DNA of 64,000 nucleotides, taken from Olivibacter oleidegradans (GTDB lineage: Bacteria > Bacteroidota > Bacteroidia > Sphingobacteriales > Sphingobacteriaceae). Location of the stretch: contig NZ_JBHLWO010000004.1 of NCBI RefSeq assembly GCF_042432805.1, positions 124,001 to 188,000 of the forward strand. Direction: 5' to 3'. This document shows, piece after piece, positions 17,511-25,466 of the stretch. The notes under the pieces were generated by a model. It made no database searches and had not been told where the DNA came from. It was given only the letters and a program-made list of their open reading frames with translations. Position 1 is the stretch's first letter; every line of letters starts with the position of its first letter. The translations under genes and the position numbers were made by a program.

Positions 17511-18596
17511 TTAAGAAAGCACTGTTTTGGTATAATATTTCTTTCGGAACCAGAATGCGAGGTTCACAAGGGCGATCAGGGCGGGAACCTCTACCAAGGG
17601 ACCAATAACCCCGGCAAAGGCTTGGCCTGAATTGATCCCGAACACACCTATCGCCACCGCAATTGCAAGCTCAAAATTGTTTCCAGTTGCTGTGAAGGCG
17701 ATCGAAGCATTCTTTGAGTAGTCGGCTCCAAAACGTCTAGCAATTACGAAACTGAATATGAACATAAAGGCAAAATAGATTACCAGCGGTATGGCTATCC
17801 TTACTACATCCATGGGTATCTGTACGATCAAATCACCTTTTAAGCTAAACATAACTACAATGGTGAATAACAAGGCAATCAAGGTAATGGGTGATATAAA
17901 AGGAACATATTTTTCCTGAAACCATTTTTCACCTTTCAATGCAATGAGCACATATCGACTGATTACTCCCATCGCAAAAGGAATCCCCAGATAAATACCA
18001 ACACTTTTGGCTATTTCACCGATGGTGATATTTACTTCAGCCCCTTCAACTCCGAATAAAGGAGGTAGTACCGTAATAAAAATATAGGCGAATACACTGT
18101 AGAACAATACCTGAAAAATACTATTGAGGGCTATGAGACCCGCTGCGTATTCGCGGTTTCCCTCGGCAAGCTCATTCCAAACCACCACCATAGCGATACA
18201 ACGCGCCAAGCCGATCAGAATCAGGCCGATCATATATTCAGGGTAATCCCTTAAAAAGGTGATGGCCAAAAAGAACATCAGGAGCGGGCCTATTACCCAA
18301 TTTAGTATAAGGGATACACTGAGCACTTTTACATCTTTGAATACTTTACCGAGGTTCTCGTATTTAACTTTTGCCAGCGGTGGGTACATCATCAATATGA
18401 GCCCAACGGCTAAAGGTATGTTGGTTGTACCACTTGAGTAAGAATTAATAAAGGAAGCGGTAGAAGGTATAAAATAGCCCATACCAACGCCGATAGCCAT
18501 TGCAAGAAAGATCCACAAGGTTAGGTGACGGTCAAGGAAACTGAGTTTTTTGCGGCCGGTAGCCGGTGCACAATTATTTGCTGACATATCTTTCAT
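17511..18596 (-). CDS. acr3: ACR3-family arsenite efflux permease
   Basis: A 361-residue integral membrane protein with ten predicted helices. The family cysteine lies at residue 133 (LARCIAMVVVWNELA), and the conserved TATGNNFELAIAVA stretch follows near 300. ACR3 pumps arsenite, the product of arsenate reductase, out of the cell using the proton-motive force. The reading frame overlaps the arsC gene by 23 bases; the inner ATG at 18587 is an alternative start. It is the central resistance gene of the operon. Confidence 0.92.
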   Translation of the reverse strand: MKDMSANNCAPATGRKKLSFLDRHLTLWIFLAMAIGVGMGYFIPSTASFINSYSSGTTNIPLAVGLILMMYPPLAKVKYENLGKVFKDVKVLSVSLILNWVIGPLLMFFLAITFLRDYPEYMIGLILIGLARCIAMVVVWNELAEGNREYAAGLIALNSIFQVLFYSVFAYIFITVLPPLFGVEGAEVNITIGEIAKSVGIYLGIPFAMGVISRYVLIALKGEKWFQEKYVPFISPITLIALLFTIVVMFSLKGDLIVQIPMDVVRIAIPLVIYFAFMFIFSFVIARRFGADYSKNASIAFTATGNNFELAIAVAIGVFGINSGQAFAGVIGPLVEVPALIALVNLAFWFRKKYYTKTVLS

Positions 18597-19011
18597 CGTT
18601 TACATGTTCTTCAATAAAGTCTTTCATATAGGCTTTTACCAGATCTCTTACAGCCCTGAATTCATTAAGAACTTCTTCGGAAGTACCTACGGCTTTTGCA
18701 GGATCGGGAAAGTTATGATGGAACTTCTGCGCTTTGGTGGGAAAGTACGGGCAGCTTTCCCTGGCATTATCGCATACGGTAATGACATAGTCAAAATCGA
18801 TATGGCTGTATTCATCCACGAGATTGGAGGTATGCCCGGAGATGTCAATACCATCCTCTTTCATCACTTGTACGGCCTTTGGATTGACACCATGGGTTTC
18901 AATACCCGCGCTGTATATTTCTGCCTTTCCCTGAGCGAAGTGCCTTAAATAACCTTCTGCCAGTTGACTCCGGCAGCTATTGCCGGTACATAATACCAAT
19001 ATCTTCTTCAT
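18574..19011 (-). CDS. arsC: thioredoxin-coupled arsenate reductase
   Basis: A 145-residue reductase of the low-molecular-weight phosphatase fold. The P-loop is CTGNSCRS (Cys8 to Arg14), and the redox pair is Cys80/Cys87 (VCDNARESC); these match Cys10, Cys82 and Cys89 of plasmid pI258 ArsC. It converts arsenate to arsenite for export by ACR3, whose gene overlaps its 3' end. Length and cysteine spacing are normal. Confidence 0.92.
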   Translation of the reverse strand: MKKILVLCTGNSCRSQLAEGYLRHFAQGKAEIYSAGIETHGVNPKAVQVMKEDGIDISGHTSNLVDEYSHIDFDYVITVCDNARESCPYFPTKAQKFHHNFPDPAKAVGTSEEVLNEFRAVRDLVKAYMKDFIEEHVNDERYVSK

Positions 19012-19029
19012 TGTGCTTTTTTGTCTTAT

Positions 19030-19521
19030 TTAATCAATTCCTATTGTCTTACTCCGGCGTTCCATTAATGTAGTGTCACGCCAAGTGTTTCCGTGCTTTC
19101 CAACCTTTTCCCGGTAACCTAGTTGCCGAAAGCCATGCTTTTCGTGCAGGCGGATGCTCGCTTCATTTTCCGGAAAAATGCCCGATTGAAGTGTCCAGAG
19201 GCCTTGTTTTTCGCTACTTTCTACGAGTGCGTTCATCAAAAAACTACCCACGCCTTTTCCGCGATAATCCTCATGTATATATACACTTACTTCCGCCACA
19301 CCGGCATAAACACAACGACTTGAAACAGGCGATAGCGCCGCCCATCCTGCGATGTGCCCATCAATACTTGCTATAAAACGGGAATGCTTGAGATGCGATC
19401 CATCCCAATCCTCCCAACTCGGCGCTTCTGTTTGAAAAGTAGCTTGGCCTGTAGCTATCCCCTGTAGATAAATAGTTCTTACAGCTGGCCAGTCTGTGTC
19501 ATTCATTGTTCTTAGTTCCAT
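19030..19521 (-). CDS. arsN: GNAT acetyltransferase of the ArsN/phosphinothricin type
   Basis: A 163-residue GNAT protein. The N-terminal ATFQTEAPSWEDWD stretch and the acetyl-CoA loop EDYRGKGVGSFLM (about 88-100) are typical of phosphinothricin N-acetyltransferases and their ArsN1 relatives, which acetylate the arsenic antibiotic arsinothricin. It lies 18 bases after the DUF6428 gene's neighbour region and 18 before arsC. The position inside an ars operon favours ArsN over general PAT activity, but substrate preference cannot be read from sequence by eye. Confidence 0.78.
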   Translation of the reverse strand: MELRTMNDTDWPAVRTIYLQGIATGQATFQTEAPSWEDWDGSHLKHSRFIASIDGHIAGWAALSPVSSRCVYAGVAEVSVYIHEDYRGKGVGSFLMNALVESSEKQGLWTLQSGIFPENEASIRLHEKHGFRQLGYREKVGKHGNTWRDTTLMERRSKTIGID

Positions 19522-19537
19522 TAGTCGGTCTATAGTT

Positions 19538-20101
19538 TTAGCAGCATCCTGACCCCGGTGTACAACTTTGAACGGTCGCTAAATTGACCATCTCGCTTTT
19601 GCTTTCTTCTTCCTGAACCGGCGCACAGCACTCTTCGCCTTTATCATTGGTGCCGCAACTGCCTCCACGACCGATGGCTTTACATTGGGTAGCATCAGGG
19701 ATAAGATTAACAATGAGGCTTTCACCTTCCAAAATCAACTCACCTGGGTACATTTGGCGGGTGTCAAATTCCGAATTACCAAATTCTATCTTGACAACCC
19801 CAGAAGGATTTAACGGAAGAGATTTTTCTACCAACGCTACAATCGACAGGGCTTTGCCTACCGTCATTGCTCTTTCTGAGTCGCCAGTTTGGGGTTCCCA
19901 AAGCTGCACAATTACTTCCGTCCAAGCATTCATCACGCCTCCACAGTCTACGGAGGTAATAGGAGCTTGTTTGATCTCTGTGATATGGTAAGAAGCATCT
20001 ACCCATTTATCATCGGCATATTGAAACTGTAAGGTGGCTTCCTCATTTTTAGTCAGTTGGGCTTTGAACTCGCCCCAGTTCATTAGATCTTTCGTATTCA
20101 T
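19538..20101 (-). CDS. DUF6428-type protein of the arsenic operon
   Basis: A 187-residue protein read from the ATG at 20101 (MNTKDLMNWGE); a longer frame to 20149 would add 16 residues that overlap arsR. The C-terminal third is rich in cysteine: CGTNDKGEECC and the final CTPGSGCC, resembling trivalent-arsenic ligands. The N-terminal domain has DCGG. I recognise it as DUF6428, repeatedly found in Bacteroidetes ars operons. A metal-binding or chaperone role is likely from the thiols and context but is not shown. Confidence 0.7.
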   Translation of the reverse strand: MNTKDLMNWGEFKAQLTKNEEATLQFQYADDKWVDASYHITEIKQAPITSVDCGGVMNAWTEVIVQLWEPQTGDSERAMTVGKALSIVALVEKSLPLNPSGVVKIEFGNSEFDTRQMYPGELILEGESLIVNLIPDATQCKAIGRGGSCGTNDKGEECCAPVQEEESKSEMVNLATVQSCTPGSGCC

Positions 20102-20139
20102 AATATTGCAATTTAACGATATATTAACATAAATTTTTT

Positions 20140-20469
20140 TTAACAACACTCGTTGCTAACGATGTAACCTTTTAAAAAAGTCCCGATGGTTTCTTTCAAT
20201 AAGTTCCAATTTTCAGGATGGATGCAATAACATACACTAACTCCTTCAATAGTACCCTGTATTAATCCTGCTGTTTTAAGTTCTTTCAAATGCTGGGAAA
20301 TGGTTGCCTGCGCCAAGCCGAGTTCTTCCACTAGATCTCCGTTGATGCATGTTTTTGAGGCCATGATGTATTGCAAAATAGCAATACGGGCGGGATGGGC
20401 CATCGCTTTCAATAGAACAGCTAGTTTATTCTGTTCGTCGGTAAATATTTCTGTTCTAGTTAAACCCAT
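20140..20469 (-). CDS. arsR: ArsR-family repressor of the arsenic operon
   Basis: A 109-residue winged-helix repressor: MAHPARIAIL at 22-31, helix-turn-helix near 45-70 (GLAQATISQHLKELKTAGL), and cysteines in KTCING, SVCYCIH and the terminal ECC that could bind As(III). It is the first gene of the leftward ars operon. It differs from the ArsR at 131, which carries the ELCPCDL site. The imperfect palindrome at 20482-20501 is a likely binding site. Confidence 0.85.
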   Translation of the reverse strand: MGLTRTEIFTDEQNKLAVLLKAMAHPARIAILQYIMASKTCINGDLVEELGLAQATISQHLKELKTAGLIQGTIEGVSVCYCIHPENWNLLKETIGTFLKGYIVSNECC

Positions 20470-20481
20470 AATTAAAATTAT

Positions 20482-20501
20482 TTATTGCAATGTTACGATA
20501 A
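20482..20501. promoter_or_regulatory. candidate ArsR operator before the arsenic operon
   Basis: TTATTGCAATGTTACGATAA is partly self-complementary (14 of 20 positions), starting 13 bases before the arsR start codon on the minus strand. This is the usual place for an autoregulatory ArsR site. Confidence 0.45.
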
Positions 20502-20611
20502 ACATTTGATAGCTTCAAATTCTTTGAAAAATATTATCGAAAAAATAACCTATAGTTATGACGAATCGATTTTCAAAATTAGGTTCTAGATTTTATCCAG
20601 TGATTGTTTTG

Positions 20612-20757
20612 ACTAATCAAAACTAAATTGGGGGACTAAAAAGTTACTAAGAATACTAGACATTTGAATTGCGCAATGCTTAAAGAACATAAAAGGCACT
20701 TAAGGCGGGGCAAAAAAAGCCCCTTGATTTTCGATAAAAATCGAAGGGGACTAAAAA
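20612..20757. other. phased ACTAA repeats and 12-bp direct repeat at the edge of the conjugative block
   Basis: ACTAA or ACTAG occurs at 20612, 20622, 20635, 20646 and 20655, close to one helical turn apart. GGGGACTAAAAA occurs twice, at 20631-20642 and 20746-20757. The cluster lies exactly between the ars operon and the element core genes. Phased short repeats like these can be arm-type sites of tyrosine integrases, but no integrase is in the window to pair with them. Confidence 0.4.
20708..20750 (-). terminator. Rho-independent terminator for leftward element genes
   Basis: On the minus strand CCCCTTCGATTTTTATCGAAAATCAAGGGG folds into a hairpin and is followed by CTTTTTTTG. It lies just after the 20776-21150 gene and would stop transcription before the ars promoter. 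Confidence 0.75.
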
Positions 20758-20775
20758 TTGATATGTTCTAAGTTC

Positions 20776-21150
20776 TCAGGTATACAGCAAATCTACGGCC
20801 TTTTTAAATTTGTCATTGGTGCTCTTCTCATTAGCGTACCTCACCAAACATTCATTAAAAAAGATAGCGTTATGGTTAAAGCACAATTGTTCTGCAAAAA
20901 CATGTCGGCTTTTGATCATATCGTATTTCAAACGTTTAATGAGTTTTTCCGTTTCCCCTGCAAGATGAAGCCAAAAACTAAATGTTATTATACTTTTGCT
21001 ACTCCATTCGCTTTCGTAAACTGCTCTATTTTCAGATAACCTAACGCAAAAGGATGATGTATATTCCAAAAGAGGTGCTATTTCTTCGGGAAAAAGCTGA
21101 TGTATCAATTTGGCTTTATCCGTGTTTGTTAATTCATCTATCGATTTCAT
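20776..21150 (-). CDS. conserved-looking hypothetical protein at the element edge
   Basis: A 124-residue soluble protein (MKSIDELTNTDKAKLIHQLFPEEI...). No known domain recognised and no signal or membrane segment. It lies 49 bases after the DUF932 gene on the same strand and before a good terminator, so it is probably the last gene of that operon. Its coding frame is clean and codon use is like its neighbours. Confidence 0.6.
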   Translation of the reverse strand: MKSIDELTNTDKAKLIHQLFPEEIAPLLEYTSSFCVRLSENRAVYESEWSSKSIITFSFWLHLAGETEKLIKRLKYDMIKSRHVFAEQLCFNHNAIFFNECLVRYANEKSTNDKFKKAVDLLYT

Positions 21151-21199
21151 AATAAAACCGCGCTCTTTGTACGGTTGCGCCTCCGTTTAAGTTAAAACA

Positions 21200-22231
21200 T
21201 CAATTCAATGCAGCTGCGCCCACCTGTGCAAAGCCGTTGCAAAGATCAAAGGCCGTTTGTGTCTGCTGTTGGGAAATTCCACACATAAGGGACTTTAATT
21301 TGTTTTCTCCGCTACCGTAATCATGAACATTTTGCAGATAGCCTGTAACCGCATTATAACAGCCATACAGCGTCCCCCTTGTGGTTGGATCAGTCTGAGA
21401 AGGATTATTAAAAGCATATTCTAAAGCAACATCAATCTTTTTATTGAACTGGGTCGATAGTTCTTCTTCCCTGTTACTATAAATCTTGTCCAGTGCTTCT
21501 TTATTGGAAGCTAAGGCCAGCTGTATTAAGCGTTTGACATTGGTATCAGTTATGCGAATTTTTGACCAGTGGTTGAAAATTTCCTGAAGCTCACAACCAA
21601 CTGTATGGCTGATCCCTAACAGCTTATGCGCTTTTTTTAGCTTTTCATGTGCACTGACTGTATGCCGTATTTTAACTATCCTTTCTGTTGCCCGAAGGGC
21701 AGCATTAAGACTATTATTGCAAACGATCCTGATCGGTGTAAATGCAGCCGTAATACTATTTGTCCCGTCATGCGCAGTGGTAAGGAAAATATATTGATCT
21801 ATCAGATCATCACGGCCAACCCTGATAAAGTCAGGCAATTTAGCTGTGATAAATATGCGTTCTCCCTTTCCCAATACACCGGCCGTTTCATACAGAATCC
21901 CATTTTTTGCCCCGACAATGCTATCAAAAAATTCGAATGCGAAAACGTTCTGTACAACTTCATAATCTTTGCCGACGTTCTCGCCTAAAACTTCCTCGTT
22001 ATCGGTTCGATAGGTAAAAAAACTGTTTTCCGAAAACTGTTCTTTTCCGCTCGGGAAAACCTGCTTATTGGGTGATTTTGCAACTTCATAATTAAGCCCC
22101 GCATATTTTATGGCTTCCTCGCTTGTGGGGTAATCCTGCAATATTGTACCTAGGCCATGCCAGGGGATTTCCTTCACACTGAAAAAAGAATGTTCTCCCA
22201 TTTCTGAATTATAATTTATATTGTGTGCCAT
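21200..22231 (-). CDS. DUF932 domain protein
   Basis: A 343-residue protein that begins with the typical DUF932 start (HSFFSVKEIPWHGLGTIL, about 16-33) and keeps FTPIRIVCNNSLNAAL near 165. DUF932 proteins are common on phages, plasmids and conjugative elements and are relatives of phage-plasmid-type proteins of unknown action. Its start overlaps the preceding small gene by 23 bases. Role in the element is unknown; often suggested to protect or help replicate incoming DNA, which is not established. Confidence 0.8.
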   Translation of the reverse strand: MAHNINYNSEMGEHSFFSVKEIPWHGLGTILQDYPTSEEAIKYAGLNYEVAKSPNKQVFPSGKEQFSENSFFTYRTDNEEVLGENVGKDYEVVQNVFAFEFFDSIVGAKNGILYETAGVLGKGERIFITAKLPDFIRVGRDDLIDQYIFLTTAHDGTNSITAAFTPIRIVCNNSLNAALRATERIVKIRHTVSAHEKLKKAHKLLGISHTVGCELQEIFNHWSKIRITDTNVKRLIQLALASNKEALDKIYSNREEELSTQFNKKIDVALEYAFNNPSQTDPTTRGTLYGCYNAVTGYLQNVHDYGSGENKLKSLMCGISQQQTQTAFDLCNGFAQVGAAALN

Positions 22232-22391
22232 TTCCTCTAATTTTTATTTTACGGTTTTCGGTCATTGTTGCATGCTCACAGATAAAAGCCGTTAACTGAA
22301 CCTGAAACTCTCTAGGGTTTTCTTCTCTGAATACTTCGCCGTAACCTTCCCAATAAAGCCCGTCCAAATACTCTAAAAATGCTGTTTCCAT
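22209..22391 (-). CDS. 60-residue hypothetical protein of the element
   Basis: I place the start at the ATG at 22391 (METAFLEYLDGLYWEGYGEVF). A longer frame to 22472 would add 27 residues, but that part overlaps the preceding gene and a hairpin (GCCCCT...AGGGGC, 22411-22436). The protein is acidic, with no known motif. It overlaps the DUF932 start and so belongs to that operon. Confidence 0.55.
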   Translation of the reverse strand: METAFLEYLDGLYWEGYGEVFREENPREFQVQLTAFICEHATMTENRKIKIRGNGTQYKL

Positions 22392-22410
22392 AACATGGGT
22401 AATTAATTTG

Positions 22411-22436
22411 CCCCTCGCCGTAAATGACAAGGGGCA
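22411..22436. other. hairpin in the leader of the 60-residue gene
   Basis: GCCCCT (22411-22416) pairs with AGGGGC (22431-22436) around a 14-base loop. No T-run follows on the minus strand, so it is not a classical terminator; it may affect translation or message stability. Confidence 0.35.
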
Positions 22437-22443
22437 TCCATAA

Positions 22444-22956
22444 CTAAGCAGGTAGTTGAATTTCACCTTCAATCTCGGCTAATCTATCCATACAAAGCGT
22501 GTTGATGTATTCGGCTACCTTTTTGATGATGTAAGGGTTTTTAGTGATAAACTCTCTCCGCTTATCGTCCCCGATCGATAGTACGCAGCCCTGAAAATGG
22601 TTGCTATCGGTTTCTTCCGCATCGTCTTTCTGCGCTACTTCAAAAGCATTAAGTGTATCAATAGTATCGATCAGCTTATCCCGTTGGATTTTTCGACGGT
22701 GCAATTCTTCCACAAGCTTCAAGGTGCTTTCTAAGTTCAGTGCAAGTTTTTCCAGTTTTGGAGCTGTTTCTGCCGCTTTCGGCTCTTTTTGTTCAGCTAT
22801 TGAAGAAGCTTCTTTTTTTGTATCTATAGTCTTATCCTGCTGTTTTTCCTGAGGCAAAGAAGGTTTTACATTGTCCTGTGGTTTAACTCCATTTTGCACA
22901 CTGTTCTTTACAATATTCTCCAAATTGCTTTTGCTATTTATTTCTATAGTTTTCAT
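22444..22956 (-). CDS. hypothetical protein with charged coiled-coil-like middle
   Basis: A 170-residue protein. Residues 1-70 are low-complexity (K, Q, E, P, A), 75-100 are a leucine-rich helix (LNLESTLKLVEELHRRKIQRDK) and the C-terminus is a small folded domain (CVLSIGDDKRREFITKNPYIIKKVAEYI). It overlaps nothing and is the first gene of the leftward DUF932 operon, directly after a long structured non-coding region. No family recognised; likely an element accessory or DNA-processing factor by position. Confidence 0.6.
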   Translation of the reverse strand: MKTIEINSKSNLENIVKNSVQNGVKPQDNVKPSLPQEKQQDKTIDTKKEASSIAEQKEPKAAETAPKLEKLALNLESTLKLVEELHRRKIQRDKLIDTIDTLNAFEVAQKDDAEETDSNHFQGCVLSIGDDKRREFITKNPYIIKKVAEYINTLCMDRLAEIEGEIQLPA

Positions 22957-23394
22957 AATTTCTATTTTTTGATGTCAATAATTCTGTTTGTGTAATTTCT
23001 TTTCTGGAGCAGAGCGAGCGGAAAGCCGCTTCGTTCTGCTGCTGCCTGTCATCAATGGCGGGCTTCTGCCTTTAATTTTTTTCATAGCGCCTAACTTTTA
23101 AGTCCTTCGGGCGCAGGGGCCCTCCGGCAATTGTTAAGCAGCCTCACCTTAATAGAATCCCCATCCGTGCAAGGCTTTGCCGAAAAAAATACGCTCGCGA
23201 GGAACGAGCGAGGAAGATTTTTTTCGAGCAAACCAACGGGCAGGCTTGCTCGGGTGGGGATTGTTTAATTTTTTTGCTAACGAATCGCCGGGGGTACGCA
23301 ATCACTAAGCGTTTTATGGGTTAAAGGAATATTAAACAAAGGGTTTGACCTAAACAGAAAGCAACTGGCGGCCGAGGAACGAGGCTCCCTGTTG
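22957..23394. other. gene-free region rich in inverted repeats
   Basis: About 440 bases with no coding frame. It holds a hairpin at 23009-23039 (GCAGAgCGAGCGG / CCGCTtCGtTCTGC) and the large nested repeat at 23156-23262, and is more GC-rich than its surroundings. In an element of this type such a region could be a transfer origin or encode a structured RNA; there is no direct evidence for either. Confidence 0.5.
23156..23262. repeat. large imperfect inverted repeat with an inner hairpin
   Basis: The left arm (23156-23190) starts AATCCCCATCCGTGCAAG and ends GCCGAAAAAAAT. The right arm (23217-23262), read on the other strand, starts AATCCCCACCCGAGCAAG and ends GCTCGAAAAAAAT. Between them CGCTCG (23192-23197) and CGAGCG (23205-23210) form a small inner hairpin. 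The arms can fold into a cruciform or long stem of about 107 bases. Confidence 0.65.
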
Positions 23395-23444
23395 CAAAAA
23401 AAAGAGGATAGCGGCTTCAAGGCACGAAGAAGCGGCTATCCTCT
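23395..23444 (-). terminator. strong Rho-independent terminator
   Basis: A 16-bp stem with one mismatch (AGAGGATAGCsGCTTC arms at 23403-23418 and 23429-23444) around a 10-base loop, followed on the minus strand by an eight-base T-run (23402-23395). It ends the transcript of the lipoprotein gene at 23491-23946. Confidence 0.85.
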
Positions 23445-23490
23445 TGCATTTTACAGAAGTTTATATAAAAAAGTTGATGGTACTATATTC

Positions 23491-23946
23491 TCAATCGCTG
23501 ACTTTTGTATAGATCAGTGTTTCACCATCATCTCTTGGCCATTCCATTATTGCTTTATCAAGATTAAATTTGAGAATTTTCACACCTCCTCTTAGCTGAC
23601 CTACGATACGCAGCGTGGTATCACTGGTCTGAAAATCCGCAACCAATATAGATCCCGGCTTTCCCTTATTCCACACCCCGGCAACTTTATTCATAGGACG
23701 TTTGGGGTCATCCTTTTTTGCATTGCTCCAATGGGCTATTACCTGAACATCAAATTTCCCTTCATCTGCTGATTTGATTTCCACCGTATCTTTGTAATAG
23801 TCAAAGATGGATTCACTTTGAGATGCATATTTACCAATTAGCTGATCTTGTAAATTTGATTCCCCCTTCTTTGGTGATGAACAGGAAAACGTAAAAGATG
23901 AAACAGATAGCAAAACGATCCATCTAACTTTTTTGTATACTTTCAT
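23491..23946 (-). CDS. hypothetical lipoprotein
   Basis: A 151-residue protein with a signal and lipobox ending at Cys22 (SSFTFSCSSPKK). The mature part is beta-rich (VEIKSADEGKFDVQVIAHW) with no recognised domain. It sits alone between two terminators, so it is a single-gene unit inside the element. Could be an exclusion or surface protein of the element, by position only. Confidence 0.6.
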   Translation of the reverse strand: MKVYKKVRWIVLLSVSSFTFSCSSPKKGESNLQDQLIGKYASQSESIFDYYKDTVEIKSADEGKFDVQVIAHWSNAKKDDPKRPMNKVAGVWNKGKPGSILVADFQTSDTTLRIVGQLRGGVKILKFNLDKAIMEWPRDDGETLIYTKVSD

Positions 23947-24034
23947 AATCAGGAGTTTAGACTACAAATCAAACATAAGTATTAAACAAGAAGATAAGAA
24001 AGTATTATTCGAAACAGGGTATGTTAGCATACAA

Positions 24035-24060
24035 AAAAAGCCACTATGGTGTGGCTTTTC
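24035..24060. terminator. hairpin terminator after the histone H1-like gene
   Basis: AAGCCAC and GTGGCTT pair around a short loop, with A-runs on one side and T-runs on the other, so it could end transcripts from either direction. It separates the H1-like gene from the lipoprotein gene. Confidence 0.6.
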
Positions 24061-24076
24061 TTCTTAACTAAGAAAC

Positions 24077-24253
24077 CTACTTGGCGTTCTTCTTTGCAGT
24101 AACTTCGTTGCGTATTTCCTGCGCCAACGCTTTTGTTTTCTGGAGCGCGTTCCGTAGACGCGTACCTGCTGCTTTGTTTCCTTTCTCATAAAATGCCTGT
24201 GCATCTTTTTCAGCAGATGCGATCAGTTCTTTCAGTGTTGCAAATTTTTCCAT
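24077..24253 (-). CDS. histone H1-like basic protein
   Basis: A 58-residue protein from the ATG at 24253 (MEKFATLKELIASAEKDAQAFYEKGN); a longer frame to 24307 is unlikely. The KAAGTRLRNALQKTKALAQEIR helix and lysine-rich tail match the small histone H1-like (Hc1-like) proteins of Bacteroidetes. It would bind DNA non-specifically. It sits between element genes and may be element-borne chromatin protein. Confidence 0.75.
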   Translation of the reverse strand: MEKFATLKELIASAEKDAQAFYEKGNKAAGTRLRNALQKTKALAQEIRNEVTAKKNAK

Positions 24254-24399
24254 GATACAGATTGTTTTTAAGATTGAGATATAGAGCTCGTTTTGAAAAG
24301 CCCCCAAATCTTTGTGATTATAATTGTGTTAATACCGAACAATAGGCTTGGCCGGTAACCAAATCTATTGTTCAAAACCCTAAAATACGGCAAATCACT

Positions 24400-25383
24400 T
24401 TACCGGGCAATACCTGCCGCTCTTTCCTGCTTATTTTCCCTGGATACTTTATTCTGTTGTTCGGCTTTTATTCCCGGCTTTAAAAATTCTTCCCGTTTTT
24501 CAGGTTTACCATTTTCAAGGAAGAAATTGGCTTTACGAAACCTTACCGAGGCTTCTACATAAACATTAACCGTTTCTCCACTGGCTTTCTCCGCTTTTAC
24601 AAGCTCCCTATTTCCGTTCATGATTCCTGTAAAAATCTTTTCCGCCCTTTCTGGATTTTCAAGATCTTTGATATTAAATGATTTGAGTGATTCTTTAAGA
24701 TCAAAACCATAACTCGGATCGTGGAATATCCTTGTCGTCAGGTTATTGTACCTGTCACGGGGCTTGTCAGTATTCAGCATCACCCACGCTTTATAAACCA
24801 TACCCTGTATATTCAACAGATCATCCCGGTACACGGCACGTCCCTGCACCAGATTTCCTGCCTGTTCCTTATTGAATCCTTTTCCTTCTTCTACGTAAAA
24901 TGTCTGTGGTATGGGATTGGCATAATAGGCAGATTGGAAAGTTTTTGCTACAAAATTGACCTTTCCATTCTCCATGTTGGCAACCATACTTTTATGGGCA
25001 GGGTCTTTTCCGATAGCAAGTTCGGCGTTTCCTTCCTGCTTTTTGAACAGTTCAATAGCTTCATTAACGTTATCAAGCTTCTTGACTATGTTTTTGCCAT
25101 CTTCGCCTTTGAGGATAACCATATATTTCTGACCGATCTCCAGTGGGTCGACCTTATTGTGTACGGCGTCAAATTTGTTGAAATAATAGAAATCCGATTG
25201 GCTGGATTTTTTGTAATGCAGCGTAAAATCAATCTGTCCTTTTGCCGTTGCAGGCATACTGTCATATGCTTTAAATTCGGGAACACCCAATTTGATATTT
25301 TCTTCAATCTGTGCAATGGTTTTTGGGCTAAAACCAAGGTTTTTAGCTTCGTCGATTCTATCTTCTAAATTGTTCAGATTCAT
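24400..25383 (-). CDS. conserved conjugative-element protein, DUF3945/DUF4099-like
   Basis: A 327-residue soluble protein. The N-terminus (MNLNNLEDRIDEAKNLGFSP) and the stretch GNLVQGRAVYRDDLLNIQGMVYKAWVMLN near 180-207 resemble DUF3945/DUF4099 proteins common on Bacteroidetes conjugative elements; this assignment is tentative. The C-terminus is highly charged. It follows traM in the slot where traN would be expected but shows no signal peptide or resemblance to TraN. Confidence 0.55.
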   Translation of the reverse strand: MNLNNLEDRIDEAKNLGFSPKTIAQIEENIKLGVPEFKAYDSMPATAKGQIDFTLHYKKSSQSDFYYFNKFDAVHNKVDPLEIGQKYMVILKGEDGKNIVKKLDNVNEAIELFKKQEGNAELAIGKDPAHKSMVANMENGKVNFVAKTFQSAYYANPIPQTFYVEEGKGFNKEQAGNLVQGRAVYRDDLLNIQGMVYKAWVMLNTDKPRDRYNNLTTRIFHDPSYGFDLKESLKSFNIKDLENPERAEKIFTGIMNGNRELVKAEKASGETVNVYVEASVRFRKANFFLENGKPEKREEFLKPGIKAEQQNKVSRENKQERAAGIAR

Positions 25384-25466
25384 AACATTTAATTTTTAAT
25401 TTACGGATATTGTTAAATATGAAATGGTTGTTTTCTTCTCCTTTTAGGAGGGCGGGCTCTTCCAAC

